A stretch of 64,000 bases of DNA, from the NCBI RefSeq assembly GCF_001651805.1, contig NZ_CP015839.1:248001-312000 (forward strand), in the 5' to 3' direction. Position 1 is the stretch's first letter, and the number at the start of each line of letters is the position of its first letter. Under the pieces are notes generated by a model, which ran no database searches, was not told the origin of the DNA, and saw only the letters and a list, made by a program, of their open reading frames with translations. Made by a program: the position numbers and the translations under genes. Source of the DNA: Marinobacterium aestuarii. Lineage in GTDB: Bacteria > Pseudomonadota > Gammaproteobacteria > Pseudomonadales > Balneatricaceae. Of the stretch, positions 8,985-18,189 are shown piece by piece.

Positions 8985-10205
8985 ATGCTGGCTTCGCTTT
9001 CAGACGGAGTGCGTCAGTATCTGCTGGTGACGGCCAACTACTGGGCTTTCACCCTCACCGACGGCGCCCTGCGCATGCTGGTGGTGCTGCATTTCCACGG
9101 CCTGGGTTATAGCCCGCTGCAGATTGCGCTGCTGTTTCTGTTCTATGAGCTGTTCGGCGTGGTGACCAATCTGCTGGGAGGCTGGCTGGGTGCGCGCCTG
9201 GGTCTGAATCGCACCATGAATCTGGGCCTGGCGCTGCAGGTGGTGGCGCTGGCCATGCTGTTAGTGCCGGCACCGAGCCTGACGGTGGCCTGGGTGATGG
9301 CAGCCCAGGCGCTGTCGGGTATCGCCAAGGATCTGAACAAGATGAGCGCCAAGAGCGCCATCAAGCTGCTGGTGCCGGGGGAGGCCCAGGGCGCGCTCTA
9401 TCGCTGGGTCGCACTGCTGACAGGCTCCAAGAATGCGCTCAAGGGCGTGGGTTTTTTCCTCGGCGGTGCCTTGCTCAGCCTGCTGGGGTTTCAGCTGGCG
9501 GTGGCTGTGATGGCGGTGATGTTGGCGCTGGTCTGGCTCGGCAGTGTTGTGTTGCTTAAAAAGGACCTGGGGCGGGCCAGGGTCAAGCCGAAATTCCGCG
9601 ATCTGTTCTCCAAGAGCGCGGCGATCAACCGGTTGTCGGCGGCGCGGCTGTTTCTGTTTGGCGCTAGGGATGTCTGGTTCGTGGTGGCGCTGCCGGTGTT
9701 TCTGGCGACGTCCCTGGGCTGGGATCACTGGTCCGTGGGCAGCTTTCTGGCGCTCTGGGTCATTGGCTATGGGCTGGTGCAGTCCGCTGCCCCCTGGTTC
9801 ACAGGCCGCAAGTCCGGGCGGGTGCCGGACGGGCGTAGCGCCTTTGTCTGGGCACTGGTGCTCTCGCTGCTGCCGGCGGCCATCGCCCTGGGGCTTGATA
9901 CCGGGCTGGATACCGCCACTGTGCTGCTCGGAGGCCTGATGCTGTTTGGCGTGCTCTTTGCGATCAACTCATCCCTGCACAGCTATCTGATCGTCAGCTA
10001 CGCTAGCCGCGACGGAGTCTCGCTGGATGTGGGCTTTTACTACATGGCCAATGCCATGGGGCGCCTGATCGGCACACTGCTGTCGGGCTGGCTGTACCAA
10101 ACCGCAGGTCTGGAAGCCTGCCTCTGGGTATCGAGTCTGTTCGTCGGCTTGGCCGCACTGCTGTCTGTCGGCTTGCCGCGCAGTGGCCAAGAAGGGGCAA
10201 GGTGA
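8985..10205 (+). CDS. arsJ: Organoarsenical efflux permease ArsJ (MFS)
   Basis: A 406-residue major-facilitator protein with about 11-12 hydrophobic helices starting near residue 15. The characteristic ArsJ N-terminus (YLLVTANYWAFTLTDGALRM) and the FHGLGYSPLQIALLFLFYE segment are recognisable. The ATG at 8985 begins one base after the GAPDH stop, so the two are translationally coupled; an upstream in-frame start at 8898 would lie inside the GAPDH gene and is rejected. It is predicted to export 1-arseno-3-phosphoglycerate, which breaks down to arsenate outside, conferring arsenate resistance. Confidence 0.92.
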   Translation: MLASLSDGVRQYLLVTANYWAFTLTDGALRMLVVLHFHGLGYSPLQIALLFLFYELFGVVTNLLGGWLGARLGLNRTMNLGLALQVVALAMLLVPAPSLTVAWVMAAQALSGIAKDLNKMSAKSAIKLLVPGEAQGALYRWVALLTGSKNALKGVGFFLGGALLSLLGFQLAVAVMAVMLALVWLGSVVLLKKDLGRARVKPKFRDLFSKSAAINRLSAARLFLFGARDVWFVVALPVFLATSLGWDHWSVGSFLALWVIGYGLVQSAAPWFTGRKSGRVPDGRSAFVWALVLSLLPAAIALGLDTGLDTATVLLGGLMLFGVLFAINSSLHSYLIVSYASRDGVSLDVGFYYMANAMGRLIGTLLSGWLYQTAGLEACLWVSSLFVGLAALLSVGLPRSGQEGAR

Positions 10206-10680
10206 AAGGTTGGAAAGCAGGTTAAAGGGGGGGAAGCAGGGGAAAGGTTAAAGGTGAAAGCAGGTGGTTGGTAATTGGTAAATAGTTATTGGTAATTGGT
10301 GGATTGGCCCTGCACGCTGATCACGAATCACGAATCACGAATCACGAATCACGAATCACGAATCACGAATCACGAATCACGAATCACGAATCACGAATCA
10401 CGAATCACGAATCACGAATCACGAATCACGAATCACGAATCACGAATCACGAATCACGAATCACGAATCACGAATCACGAATCACTGGTCGTAATTGGTT
10501 ATTAGTAAATAGTAATTGGTGAAAAGCAGGAAGCTACAACAGACGGATGTTCTACGAATCACGGGACGTTATTAGTCATTGGTAAATCGTTATTATAAAT
10601 AACTTTCAGAATAAACGCTTCGAATTACCAATAACTAATCACCAATTACTACTCACTACGAATCACGAATCACGCAGATG
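10206..10680. repeat. Heptad-repeat element 4 with 23 perfect ATCACGA copies
   Basis: The gap after arsJ begins with purine-rich words (GTGAAAG), then GTAATTG-type heptads, the same linker as element 3 (GGATTGGCCCTGCACGCTG), then 23 perfect ATCACGA units at 10320-10480 plus a partial unit. More heptads of both orientations continue to about 10680. Because three units make 21 bp, all three forward frames stay open and read as a 7-residue Asn-His-Glu-Ser-Arg-Ile-Thr repeat; this is not a protein gene. From 10681 to the next gene only a ribosome site is seen. Confidence 0.88.
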
Positions 10681-10751
10681 TCGCTTCCAGTCAGGTGCGG
10701 ATATGCCAGCGTGGTATAACAGGCGTTTTGGCGTAACAGGAGAGCGTTTCG

Positions 10752-11396
10752 ATGACGGGCAGCGCCGGGCAAGTCGACCCCATGCAGAATAACCCAAGCG
10801 CGGGCGCAACCGTGCAGGTCAAGGTCATCCGTGGCGCTGATATAGGGCCCTATGTGGCGGACCTGGCGCGGCTGCGCATCAGCGTGTTTCGTGCCTTTCC
10901 GTACCTGTACGATGGCGATCTGGACTACGAACGCGACTATATCAGCCGTTATTCGGCGTCGCTGTGCAGTCTGTTTGTGCTGGCGCTGGATGGCGAGCGT
11001 GTGGTGGGCGTTGCTACCGGCGTACCGCTGGCGGATGAGGCCGAGGCGTTCAAGCGTCCGTTTGAGGACGCCGGGCACGCTACCGAGAATATTTTCTATT
11101 TCGGCGAGTCGGTGCTGTTATCCGAGTATCGCGGCCAGGGTCTGGGCGTGCGCTTTTTTGCCGAACGCGAGCGCCATGCCAGGGCGCTGGGGCTGCGTGT
11201 CTGTGCCTTTTGCGCCGTGGAGCGCGAGGAGGACCATCCGCGCCGCCCGACGGACTATGTGCCGCTGAATGGATTCTGGCACAAACGAGGTTATCGCCAT
11301 GCACCTCAGCTGCGCACCCAATTGAGCTGGAAGGACATAGGTGAGGAGAGCGAGTCGCTCAAGTCGCTGTCGTTCTGGCTGAGGACGCTGGCATGA
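10752..11396 (+). CDS. GNAT-family N-acetyltransferase
   Basis: A 214-residue acyl-CoA-dependent acetyltransferase. The acetyl-CoA-binding motif A is visible as ESVLLSEYRGQGLGVRFF (Q/R-x-x-G-x-G/A form, about residues 120-137). An AGGAG ribosome site precedes the ATG at 10752; a Met ten codons in is a weaker alternative. It overlaps the next gene by 4 bp (ATGA), a carbon-nitrogen hydrolase. GNAT plus nitrilase-like pairs also occur as a fusion (YhcX type), so the two probably act on the same small molecule. The substrate cannot be told from sequence. Confidence 0.8.
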   Translation: MTGSAGQVDPMQNNPSAGATVQVKVIRGADIGPYVADLARLRISVFRAFPYLYDGDLDYERDYISRYSASLCSLFVLALDGERVVGVATGVPLADEAEAFKRPFEDAGHATENIFYFGESVLLSEYRGQGLGVRFFAERERHARALGLRVCAFCAVEREEDHPRRPTDYVPLNGFWHKRGYRHAPQLRTQLSWKDIGEESESLKSLSFWLRTLA

Positions 11397-12295
11397 GCCG
11401 CGTGACGCTGGCCGCCTGCCAGTACGTTATCGCGCTGCTGCCGGACTGGGATAGCTATGAATCTCATTTGCGGGCGCTGGTGGATGATGCGGTGGGCCAG
11501 GGCGCGAGCCTGCTGCTGTTGCCCGAATATGCCGGCATGGCGCTGAGCGGGCAGTTGCCGGAGGCGGTACGCAGTGATCTGCAGGCGTCCATCGCCCAGC
11601 TGCAACCGCTGATTCCGCGCTGGCTGGCACTGTGCGAGTCGCTGGCCCGGGAGCACGGTATCTGGCTGTGTCCGGGGTCGGTGGCGGTGCTGGATACGGA
11701 TGGCATCTACCGTAACCGCTGCTGGCTGTTTGGCCCCGATGGCATGGCCGGGCATCAGGACAAGCTGATCATGACGCGTTTTGAACGCGAGCAATGGCTG
11801 ATTGGTGCGGGCTCCGGCCTGCGTGTGTTTGAAACAGCCTTTGGTCGAGTCGGCATTTTGATCTGCTACGACACCGAATTTCCGCTGCTGGGACGCAGGC
11901 TCACCGAGGCTGGCGTCGATCTGATTCTGGCGCCGAGCTGCACCGATACCCGCGCAGGCTTTCACCGTGTACGCATTGGTTGCCAGGCGCGGGCGCTGGA
12001 GGGACAGGTGGCGGTGCTGCAGGCGCCGACGGCGGGTCTGGCACCCTGGTCGCCAGCGCTGGATATCAATACCGGCCGGGCGGCGCTCTATCTGCCGCCG
12101 GATTACGGTCTGCCGGATGATGGCGTGCTGGCCCAGAGCGCGTCGGAAAACACCGCGCAATCGAACTGGCTGCTGTGCGAGCTGGATTTTGCCGCCCTGC
12201 ATGACGTGCGTCTGCGGGGCCAGGTCATGACCCGGCGCGACTGGCCCGAGCAGCTGGACGGACGCGCCGAGCTGGTCGTCGAAAGCGCTTACTGA
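11393..12295 (+). CDS. Carbon-nitrogen hydrolase (nitrilase superfamily)
   Basis: A 300-residue amidase/nitrilase-fold enzyme. The catalytic triad is visible: Glu in LLLPEYAGM (about 44), Lys in HQDKLIM (about 125) and Cys in ILICYDTEFP (about 159). The length fits a single-domain nitrilase. It starts within the stop of the GNAT gene (ATGA overlap) and ends 7 bp inside the convergent DOPA-dioxygenase-like gene. It likely hydrolyses an amide or nitrile bond of a metabolite that the partner acetyltransferase makes or modifies; that link is inference. Confidence 0.85.
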   Translation: MSRVTLAACQYVIALLPDWDSYESHLRALVDDAVGQGASLLLLPEYAGMALSGQLPEAVRSDLQASIAQLQPLIPRWLALCESLAREHGIWLCPGSVAVLDTDGIYRNRCWLFGPDGMAGHQDKLIMTRFEREQWLIGAGSGLRVFETAFGRVGILICYDTEFPLLGRRLTEAGVDLILAPSCTDTRAGFHRVRIGCQARALEGQVAVLQAPTAGLAPWSPALDINTGRAALYLPPDYGLPDDGVLAQSASENTAQSNWLLCELDFAALHDVRLRGQVMTRRDWPEQLDGRAELVVESAY

Positions 12296-12618
12296 AAAAT
12301 ACTCAGATCCAGTGGCAGCATGGCGCCCATCCAGATGGCGTGGTCGGTGTGATCTTTGAGATCGTCATCCGTCACCAGGTGGCAGAAGATGGTCAGGCCG
12401 TTGCGGTGCTGGGCCAGCCAGGCGAGGCTGGCGCCGAAGTTGTCGATACTGTCGGACAGCTGGCAGCTCCAGCGCGGGTGTGGCCCGACCGGCTTGCAGT
12501 GTACCCGGCCTACCCGCAGCCCAAGGATCTCGCCGGCCTGCTGGCACAGATCGGTGGCCTGCGATTGTGTCTGGGCATCAAAGTAAACATGGGCGTGAAA
12601 GGCCTTGGCCGGGGTCAT
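12289..12618 (-). CDS. DOPA 4,5-dioxygenase family protein
   Basis: A 109-residue protein matching the short bacterial DOPA-dioxygenase-like family in length and in its His motifs: FHAHVYFD (about 7-14), GPHPRWSCQ (about 45-53) and TIFCHLVTDDDLKDHTDHAIWMG (about 76-98). In plants and fungi relatives cleave L-DOPA; the bacterial members are of uncertain substrate. Its 3' end overlaps the nitrilase 3' end by 7 bp, so transcription converges here. Confidence 0.8.
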   Translation of the reverse strand: MTPAKAFHAHVYFDAQTQSQATDLCQQAGEILGLRVGRVHCKPVGPHPRWSCQLSDSIDNFGASLAWLAQHRNGLTIFCHLVTDDDLKDHTDHAIWMGAMLPLDLSIFQ

Positions 12619-12646
12619 GGAATGTCCTCGTTGCTTGGGTGACAGT

Positions 12647-13060
12647 TCAGCGCTCAGGTGCTCGGCTTGTCAGCATCTGGCGCAGCACGGCGGCGGGATC
12701 CCGGGGCAGCTGTGCCGGCAGCGTCAGCAGCGGGATCTTCAGCCGGGCGATTTCATCGAGCATTGTAGCGTCTATAGCCGGCCGGGCGTTGTCTTCTACC
12801 TGCAGCAGGGCGCAGGCCCGGTGCTTTTGCAGCAGCGCCAGCAGTTCGCTGGGATAATGCACCGGGGCATCGCCGATACGGGTGCGGTGGTTCCAGGGCT
12901 CGTCATCGATAAAGACGCGAATTCGAAAGGCGCTGCCCTCGCTGAGGGCGCCGTGCCAGCGGTGGCAGCCGGAGTCGATGCCCAGCATGATCAGGCTGCG
13001 GCAGCGATCGGGACGCCACCGCGCCAGAAGTCGCTGCCAGATTGATGTTGCCGGGCTCAT
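12647..13060 (-). CDS. Hypothetical protein, Rossmann-like
   Basis: A 137-residue protein without a recognised family. After a basic N-terminus (RLLARWRPDR) it shows alternating beta strands and helices (LIMLGIDSG, FRIRVFID, ACALLQVED, IPLLTLPAQ), which suggests a small Rossmann-like fold, and a DDEPWNHRTRIG segment that looks conserved. The ATG at 13060 is preceded by GAGGACAG; an in-frame extension to 13417 runs through the divergent gene and is rejected. It probably forms a two-gene unit with the DOPA-dioxygenase-like gene 28 bp downstream. Confidence 0.6.
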   Translation of the reverse strand: MSPATSIWQRLLARWRPDRCRSLIMLGIDSGCHRWHGALSEGSAFRIRVFIDDEPWNHRTRIGDAPVHYPSELLALLQKHRACALLQVEDNARPAIDATMLDEIARLKIPLLTLPAQLPRDPAAVLRQMLTSRAPER

Positions 13061-13153
13061 GAATCTGTCCTCGAAGCTGTGCCACTGTTCTGCGCTGTGG
13101 ATAAGTTTGCTGTGTATACTGGTGCCTGATTTGATTTTACAGGGAGTGGACGC

Positions 13154-13390
13154 ATGGGCATTCTGATTTTTCTGCTGATCGGCGCCATTGCCGGCTGGCT
13201 GGCGGGCACCATCATGAAGGGGCGCGGCTTCGGGCTGGTCGGCAACATAGTACTGGGTATCGTTGGCGCCGTGGTCGGCGGCCTGCTGTTTGATCTTCTG
13301 GGCGTGCGCAGTGGCGGCTTTGTGGGCTCCATCATCACCGCGACCCTCGGCGCCGTGATACTGCTGTACGGCGCCCGCCTGCTGCGGTAA
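13154..13390 (+). CDS. GlsB/YeaQ/YmgE family small membrane protein
   Basis: A 78-residue protein almost wholly hydrophobic, with three membrane helices rich in Gly and the family pattern GAIAGWLAGTIMKGRGFGLVGN and IVGAVVGG. Family members are annotated as transglycosylase-associated proteins and are often stress-induced; no catalytic role is established. GGAGTG lies about 6 bp before the ATG. It is divergent from the hypothetical gene at 12647-13060, sharing a 93-bp promoter gap. Confidence 0.88.
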   Translation: MGILIFLLIGAIAGWLAGTIMKGRGFGLVGNIVLGIVGAVVGGLLFDLLGVRSGGFVGSIITATLGAVILLYGARLLR

Positions 13391-13864
13391 AAAGCAGGTC
13401 AAAGGAGAAAGGGGCAAGCCGGTGGCCTGTGACGGGTCATTGGTAATTGGTAAATAGTGATTGGTAATTGGTCATTCGAGCACCCATCGTGGCTGCTCTT
13501 GCTAATTACGAGTTACTACTCACCAATCACCGGCTGTCATTGGTAGTGAATGGTGATGGGTTGGCGTAACCTGATCACGAATCACGAATCACGAATCACG
13601 AATCACGAATCACGAATCACGAATCACGAATCACGAATCACGAATCACGAATCACGAATCACGAATCACGGGTCGTCATTGGTCATTAGTAATTAGTCAT
13701 AGGTGCAAGACAAGCGCTAACCGTTGGGCTGCAATTCACGAGTGACCAATCACCATTAACCGGGCGTCATTAGTCATTCGGAAGAGCGGTCGGCTTACGC
13801 GCTTTGAATTACGAATGACGCCCTTTTACCTTGCCACTTTCACCTGGCTATTTTCCACTGTATC
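13391..13864. repeat. Heptad-repeat element 5 with 13 perfect ATCACGA copies
   Basis: Between two convergent genes. Left-arm heptads (GTCATTG, GTAATTG, GTAAATA, GTGATTG, GTAATTG, GTCATTC) start near 13437; a linker ending in GGCGTAACCTG leads into 13 perfect ATCACGA units at 13574-13664 plus one altered unit. Right-hand words (AATCACC, AATGACG) and a pyrimidine-rich end (CCTTGCCACTTTCACC) mirror the purine-rich start (AAAGGAGAAAGGGGCAAG). No gene is seen. Confidence 0.87.
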
Positions 13865-15040
13865 TCAATAGCTTATCTTGATTTTTCCGGCAGCTTCCAG
13901 TGCGCGGGCGATGGCGGTGTCGATGCTGTCTGCCTTGGCAAGAGCGACGCCCAGGCGGCGCTGGCCGTCAATTTCGGGCTTGGCGAACAGGCGCAGCGCG
14001 GTGCCGGGCACGGCGAGGGCATCGGCAACACCGTCAAAGCGCAGGTTGCTGGAGTGGCCGTTCCCCAGAATCACCGCCGAGGCGCTCGGGCCCTGCTGGC
14101 TGATCTGGCCGATGGGCAGGCCCAGGATAGCGCGCACATGCAGGGCAAATTCCGACATGTCCTGGGAAATGAGCGTCACCAGCCCGGTGTCGTGGGGGCG
14201 CGGCGACACTTCGCTGAACCAGACGTTATCGCCCTTGATAAACAGCTCCACGCCGTAAAGTCCGCGTCCTGCCAGGTTCTCCACCAGGCGGCGCGCCAGC
14301 TGCTGCGAGCGTTCCAGCGCCAGCGCTGACATGGCCTGGGGCTGCCAGGACTCGCGGTAGTCGCCGTCTTCCTGGCGGTGACCGATGGGGGCGCAGAAGT
14401 GGATGCCGTCCACGGCATTGACCGTCAGCAGGGTGATCTCGTAATCAAAATCCACAAAGCCCTCAACGATCACCCGGCCCTTGCCGGCGCGGCCACCCTG
14501 CTGGGCGTAGTCCCAGGCGGCGTCGATATCAGCAGGGCTGCGTACCAGGCTCTGGCCCTTGCCGGATGAACTCATCACCGGCTTGATGACGCAGGGAATG
14601 CCGATGGCGGCGATGGCGTCGCGGTATTCTTCCAGGGTGTCGGCAAAGCGGTAGGCGGAGGTCGGCAGCTCAAGCTCTTCGGCGGCCAGGCGGCGAATAC
14701 CTTCGCGGTCCATGGTCAGGCGGGTAGCCCGTGCCGTGGGTACCACGGTGAAGCCTTCCTGTTCCAGCTGCAGCAGGGTCTCTGTAGCCAGCGCCTCGAT
14801 TTCCGGCACTATCAGATCCGGTTTTTCCTGTTCGATCACCGCCCGCAGGGCAGCACCATCCAGCATGTTGATGGTATGGCTGCGGTGCGCCACCTGCATG
14901 GCTGGAGCATTGGCGTAGCGATCGACGGCGATAACCTCGACACCCAGGCGCTGCAGTTCGATAACCACTTCCTTGCCGAGTTCGCCGCAGCCACAGAGCA
15001 GGACTCGGGTGGCGCCAGGGGTGAGGGCAGTGCCAAGCAT
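13865..15040 (-). CDS. purT: Formate-dependent phosphoribosylglycinamide formyltransferase
   Basis: A 391-residue ATP-grasp enzyme catalysing formate + ATP + GAR to FGAR, the folate-independent third step of purine synthesis. The N-terminal domain has [12 protein letters not shown] (about 13-24) and [15 protein letters not shown] (about 39-53). The ATP-grasp region has [15 protein letters not shown] (about 150-165), and GVELFIKGD and [10 protein letters not shown] carry the Mg-binding and substrate contacts. Length and motifs match PurT rather than PurK. It appears monocistronic, flanked on both sides by heptad-repeat blocks. Confidence 0.96.
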   Translation of the reverse strand: MLGTALTPGATRVLLCGCGELGKEVVIELQRLGVEVIAVDRYANAPAMQVAHRSHTINMLDGAALRAVIEQEKPDLIVPEIEALATETLLQLEQEGFTVVPTARATRLTMDREGIRRLAAEELELPTSAYRFADTLEEYRDAIAAIGIPCVIKPVMSSSGKGQSLVRSPADIDAAWDYAQQGGRAGKGRVIVEGFVDFDYEITLLTVNAVDGIHFCAPIGHRQEDGDYRESWQPQAMSALALERSQQLARRLVENLAGRGLYGVELFIKGDNVWFSEVSPRPHDTGLVTLISQDMSEFALHVRAILGLPIGQISQQGPSASAVILGNGHSSNLRFDGVADALAVPGTALRLFAKPEIDGQRRLGVALAKADSIDTAIARALEAAGKIKISY

Positions 15041-15446
15041 GGGTTCAATTCCGGAATCTGAAAGGGGTGGCTATTGTAGAGCCTGAGCGGGGAGAGGACT
15101 AGCCGGGCAGAAGAACGCAGGTGAAAGGGTGAACAGCAGTGAAAGGGGAAAGGGGAAAGCTGGTGGTCCGTGATGGGTAATTGGTTATTGGTAATTGGTT
15201 ATTCGAAGCACCCATTGTGGCTGCTCTTGCTAATTACGAATTACTACTCACGAATTACCGATCGTCATTGGTAATTAGTGAATGGTGATTGGTTGGCGTA
15301 ACCTGATCACGAATCACGAATCACGAATCACGAATCACGAATCACGAATCACGAATCACGAATCACGACTAACAAGGAAGGGGGCCGCGGTCTGCTTGCC
15401 CCCTTTCAACTTTCCCCTTGCTCCTAGCCTCTGAGCGTCATCGCGG
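15041..15446. repeat. Heptad-repeat element 6 with 9 perfect ATCACGA copies
   Basis: The gap between clpB (3' end) and purT (5' end). A purine-rich start (GTGAAAGG repeats near 15120-15160), heptads GTAATTG, GTTATTG, GTAATTG and GTTATTC near 15176-15205, then the linker GGCGTAACCTG and nine perfect ATCACGA units at 15306-15368. It closes with pyrimidine-rich words (CCCCTTTCAAC). The purT promoter should lie in the right part of the gap but is not clear. Confidence 0.87.
15378..15405 (-). terminator. Candidate terminator for clpB
   Basis: An 8-bp GC-rich stem (AAGGGGGC at 15378-15385 with GCCCCCTT at 15398-15405, 12-nt loop) lies about 40 bp after the clpB stop on the minus strand. There is no long T-run, so this is a weak prediction. 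Confidence 0.35.
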
Positions 15447-18017
15447 CTAGCGGAAGCTGAACTCGCCGGCTTCCACGTCCACGGCGATTTCGTGGCCCGG
15501 CGGGTAGGCGCCGGCGAGGATGCTCTGGGCCAGGGGGTTTTCGATCCAGCGCTGGATGGCGCGTTTCAGCGGCCGGGCGCCATAGACGGGTTCGAAGCCG
15601 ACTTCGACCAGCTTGTCCATGGCGGTGCTGGTCAGCGTGAGGGTAAGATCGCGTTCGGCCAGGCGTTTGCGCAGCCGGTCGAGCTGGACTTCGGCGATGC
15701 CGGCCACCTGTTCACGGCGCAGGCTGTGGAAGACCACGACCTCGTCGATGCGGTTAATGACTTCGGGGCGAAAATGCGCGCTCACCGACTCCATTACCGC
15801 GGCCTGCATCAGGCTGTAGTCGTCATCGTCGCTGAAGTTCTGGATCAGGTCGGAGCCCAGGTTCGAGGTCATTACCACTATGGTATTGCGGAAATCCACC
15901 GTGCGGCCCTGACCGTCGGTGAGGCGGCCGTCTTCCAGTACCTGCAGCAGTATGTTGAACACATCCGGGTGTGCCTTTTCGACTTCGTCGAGCAGCAGCA
16001 CCGAGTAGGGCTTGCGGCGTACGGCCTCGGTGAGATAGCCGCCTTCCTCGTAACCGACATAGCCCGGAGGGGCGCCTATCAGGCGGGCCACCGAGTGTTT
16101 TTCCATGAATTCGGACATGTCGATGCGCACCATGGCGTCATCGGTGTCGAACAGGAAGCTGGCCAGGGTTTTGCAAAGTTCGGTCTTGCCGACGCCGGTG
16201 GGCCCCAGGAACAGGAAGCTGCCGTTGGGGCGGTTGGGGTCCGACAGGCCGGCACGGGAGCGGCGCACGGCATTGGCGACGGCGACTACGGCTTCGTTCT
16301 GGCCGATCACGCGCTGGTGCAGCGCCTCTTCCATGCGCAGCAGCTTTTCCCGCTCGCCTTCGAGCATCTTGCTGATGGGGATGCCGGTCCAGCGGGAGAC
16401 CACTTCGGCCACTTCTTCCTCGGTGACCTTGTTGCGCAGCAGGGTGGTTTCCCTGGGCTCCTGCTTGTCGGCGGCGGCGAGTTGCTTTTCGAGCTCCGGG
16501 ATCTGGCCATACTGCAGCTCGGACATGCGGGTCAGGTCGCCGGCGCGGCGCGCCTGCTCCATCTCAACGCGGGCTTGGTCCAGCTGCTCCTTGATGTGCT
16601 GGGAGCCCTGCAGGGTGGCCTTTTCGGCTTTCCAGATTTCTTCGAAATCGGCGTACTCGCGCTCCAGCTTGGCGATATTCTGCACCAGCTCCTCCAGCCG
16701 CTTGCGTGATGCCTCGTCGGTTTCCTTCTTCAGGGCTTCGCGCTCCATCTTCAGCTGAATCAGGCGCCGCTCGAGGCGGTCCATGTCTTCGGGCTTGGAG
16801 TCCATTTCCATGCGAATGCGCGAGCCGGCTTCGTCGATCAGATCGATAGCCTTGTCGGGCAGCTGGCGGTCGGTGATATAGCGCTGGCTCAGGCGTGCGG
16901 CGGCGATAATGGCCGAGTCGGTGATATCGACGCCGTGGTGGATTTCGTAGCGTTCCTTCAGGCCGCGCAGGATGGCGATGGTGTCTTCTTCGCTGGGTTC
17001 ATCGACGATGATTTTCTGGAAACGGCGCTCCAGGGCGGCGTCCTTCTCAACGTACTGGCGGTACTCGTTCAGGGTGGTGGCGCCGACGCAGTGCAGTTCA
17101 CCCCGGGCCAGGGCGGGCTTGAGCATGTTGCCGGCATCCATGGCACCTTCGGCCTTGCCGGCGCCAACCATGGTGTGCAGTTCGTCGATAAAGAGGATGA
17201 TCTGGCCTTCCTGCTTGGCCAGCTCGTTCAGCAGGGCCTTGAGGCGTTCCTCGAATTCGCCGCGGAACTTGGCACCGGCGATCAGGGCGCCCATGTCCAG
17301 TGACAGCACGCGCTTGTGTTTCAGGCCTTCGGGCACTTCGCCATTGACGATGCGCTGGGCCAGGCCCTCGGCGATGGCGGTCTTGCCGACGCCGGGCTCG
17401 CCGATCAGCACCGGGTTGTTCTTGGTGCGGCGCTGCAGTACCTGGATGGTGCGGCGGATTTCCTCGTCGCGGCCGATGACCGGATCCAGCTTGCCGGACT
17501 CGGCCCGTTCGGTCAGGTCGATGCAGTATTTGTCCAGCGCCTGGCGGGATTCCTCGGCATTGGGGTCCTGCACGCTTTCACCACCACGCATCTGATTGAT
17601 TGCCTCTTCGAGTTTGGGTTTGCTGACACCGGCGTCACGCAGCAGTTTGCCGGCCTCGCCCTTGTCATCGAACATGGCCAGCAGTATCAGTTCGCTGGCG
17701 ATGTACTGGTCGCCGCGCTGCTGGGCCAGCTTGTCGGTGAGGTTGAACAGCCGTGCCATGTTCTGCGACAGGCGGATTTCGCCGTCCGGGCTCTGTACCT
17801 GGGGCAGGCGCTCCAGGGCCTGGCCGAGCTTTTGTGTCAGCGCCTGCAGGTTGGCGCCGGCGCGGGACAGCAGTGGCCGGATGGAGCCGTCCGTCTGTTC
17901 GATAAAGGCCGCCAGCAGGTGCAGCGGTTCCATCATGTTGTGGTCCCGGCCGACGGCGAGCGATTGGGCGTCGGACAGGGCTTCCTGCAGCTTGGAGGTG
18001 AATTTGTCGGGTCGCAT
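15447..18017 (-). CDS. clpB: ATP-dependent disaggregase ClpB
   Basis: An 856-residue Hsp100 protein of the expected length. The N-domain (about 1-145) precedes the first AAA+ module with Walker [10 protein letters not shown] (about 205), the long coiled-coil middle domain (about 410-525, rich in Glu, Lys and Leu) characteristic of ClpB rather than ClpA, and the second module with Walker [10 protein letters not shown] (about 605) and Walker [12 protein letters not shown] (about 672). With DnaK/DnaJ/GrpE it threads and refolds aggregated protein. The ATG is preceded by GGAGG. A sigma-32 promoter would be expected upstream but I could not fix one. Confidence 0.97.
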   Translation of the reverse strand: MRPDKFTSKLQEALSDAQSLAVGRDHNMMEPLHLLAAFIEQTDGSIRPLLSRAGANLQALTQKLGQALERLPQVQSPDGEIRLSQNMARLFNLTDKLAQQRGDQYIASELILLAMFDDKGEAGKLLRDAGVSKPKLEEAINQMRGGESVQDPNAEESRQALDKYCIDLTERAESGKLDPVIGRDEEIRRTIQVLQRRTKNNPVLIGEPGVGKTAIAEGLAQRIVNGEVPEGLKHKRVLSLDMGALIAGAKFRGEFEERLKALLNELAKQEGQIILFIDELHTMVGAGKAEGAMDAGNMLKPALARGELHCVGATTLNEYRQYVEKDAALERRFQKIIVDEPSEEDTIAILRGLKERYEIHHGVDITDSAIIAAARLSQRYITDRQLPDKAIDLIDEAGSRIRMEMDSKPEDMDRLERRLIQLKMEREALKKETDEASRKRLEELVQNIAKLEREYADFEEIWKAEKATLQGSQHIKEQLDQARVEMEQARRAGDLTRMSELQYGQIPELEKQLAAADKQEPRETTLLRNKVTEEEVAEVVSRWTGIPISKMLEGEREKLLRMEEALHQRVIGQNEAVVAVANAVRRSRAGLSDPNRPNGSFLFLGPTGVGKTELCKTLASFLFDTDDAMVRIDMSEFMEKHSVARLIGAPPGYVGYEEGGYLTEAVRRKPYSVLLLDEVEKAHPDVFNILLQVLEDGRLTDGQGRTVDFRNTIVVMTSNLGSDLIQNFSDDDDYSLMQAAVMESVSAHFRPEVINRIDEVVVFHSLRREQVAGIAEVQLDRLRKRLAERDLTLTLTSTAMDKLVEVGFEPVYGARPLKRAIQRWIENPLAQSILAGAYPPGHEIAVDVEAGEFSFR

Positions 18018-18130
18018 GGAGCCTCCTCAAGTCGGAATCGACCAGTGATGGCTCAGTATATGGAGTCAAATCCACAGAACATCAAGGGGTAAGGGAAAAG
18101 CAGGGGGAAGAGCAGGTTCAAGGCGCTTTA

Positions 18131-18183
18131 AGCTTTCAGCCGTAAGCTGTCAGCTTACGGCTTACGGCTTACGGCTGAAAGCT
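18131..18183. repeat. Hairpin element, family 2
   Basis: A perfect 16-bp inverted repeat (arms 18131-18146 and 18168-18183, arm sequence AGCTTTCAGCCGTAAG). Part of the loop and right arm is the heptad GCTTACG repeated three times. The same arms recur at 26358-26403. It follows the 3' end of the dipeptidase gene on the minus strand and may also act in transcription termination or RNA stability. Confidence 0.75.
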
Positions 18184-18189
18184 GCCGGT

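Noticed and set aside
10320-10485. CRISPR array
   Set aside because: Units are 7 bp with no spacers and no cas genes nearby.
10289-10522. Open frames reading a 7-residue repeat across ATCACGA arrays (also at 7673-7957 and 41727-42059)
   Set aside because: A 7-bp repeat without stop codons keeps all frames open and produces Asn-His-Glu-Ser-Arg-Ile-Thr repeats automatically; no ribosome site or other protein character supports a gene.
13061-13417. N-terminal extension of the 137-residue hypothetical gene
   Set aside because: It runs antisense through the GlsB-like gene and is low-complexity; the ATG at 13060 has a good ribosome site.
15492-16709. Long plus-strand open frame opposite clpB (and similar at 5853-6818 and 31251-32606)
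   Set aside because: Antisense shadows of well-supported genes caused by codon bias.
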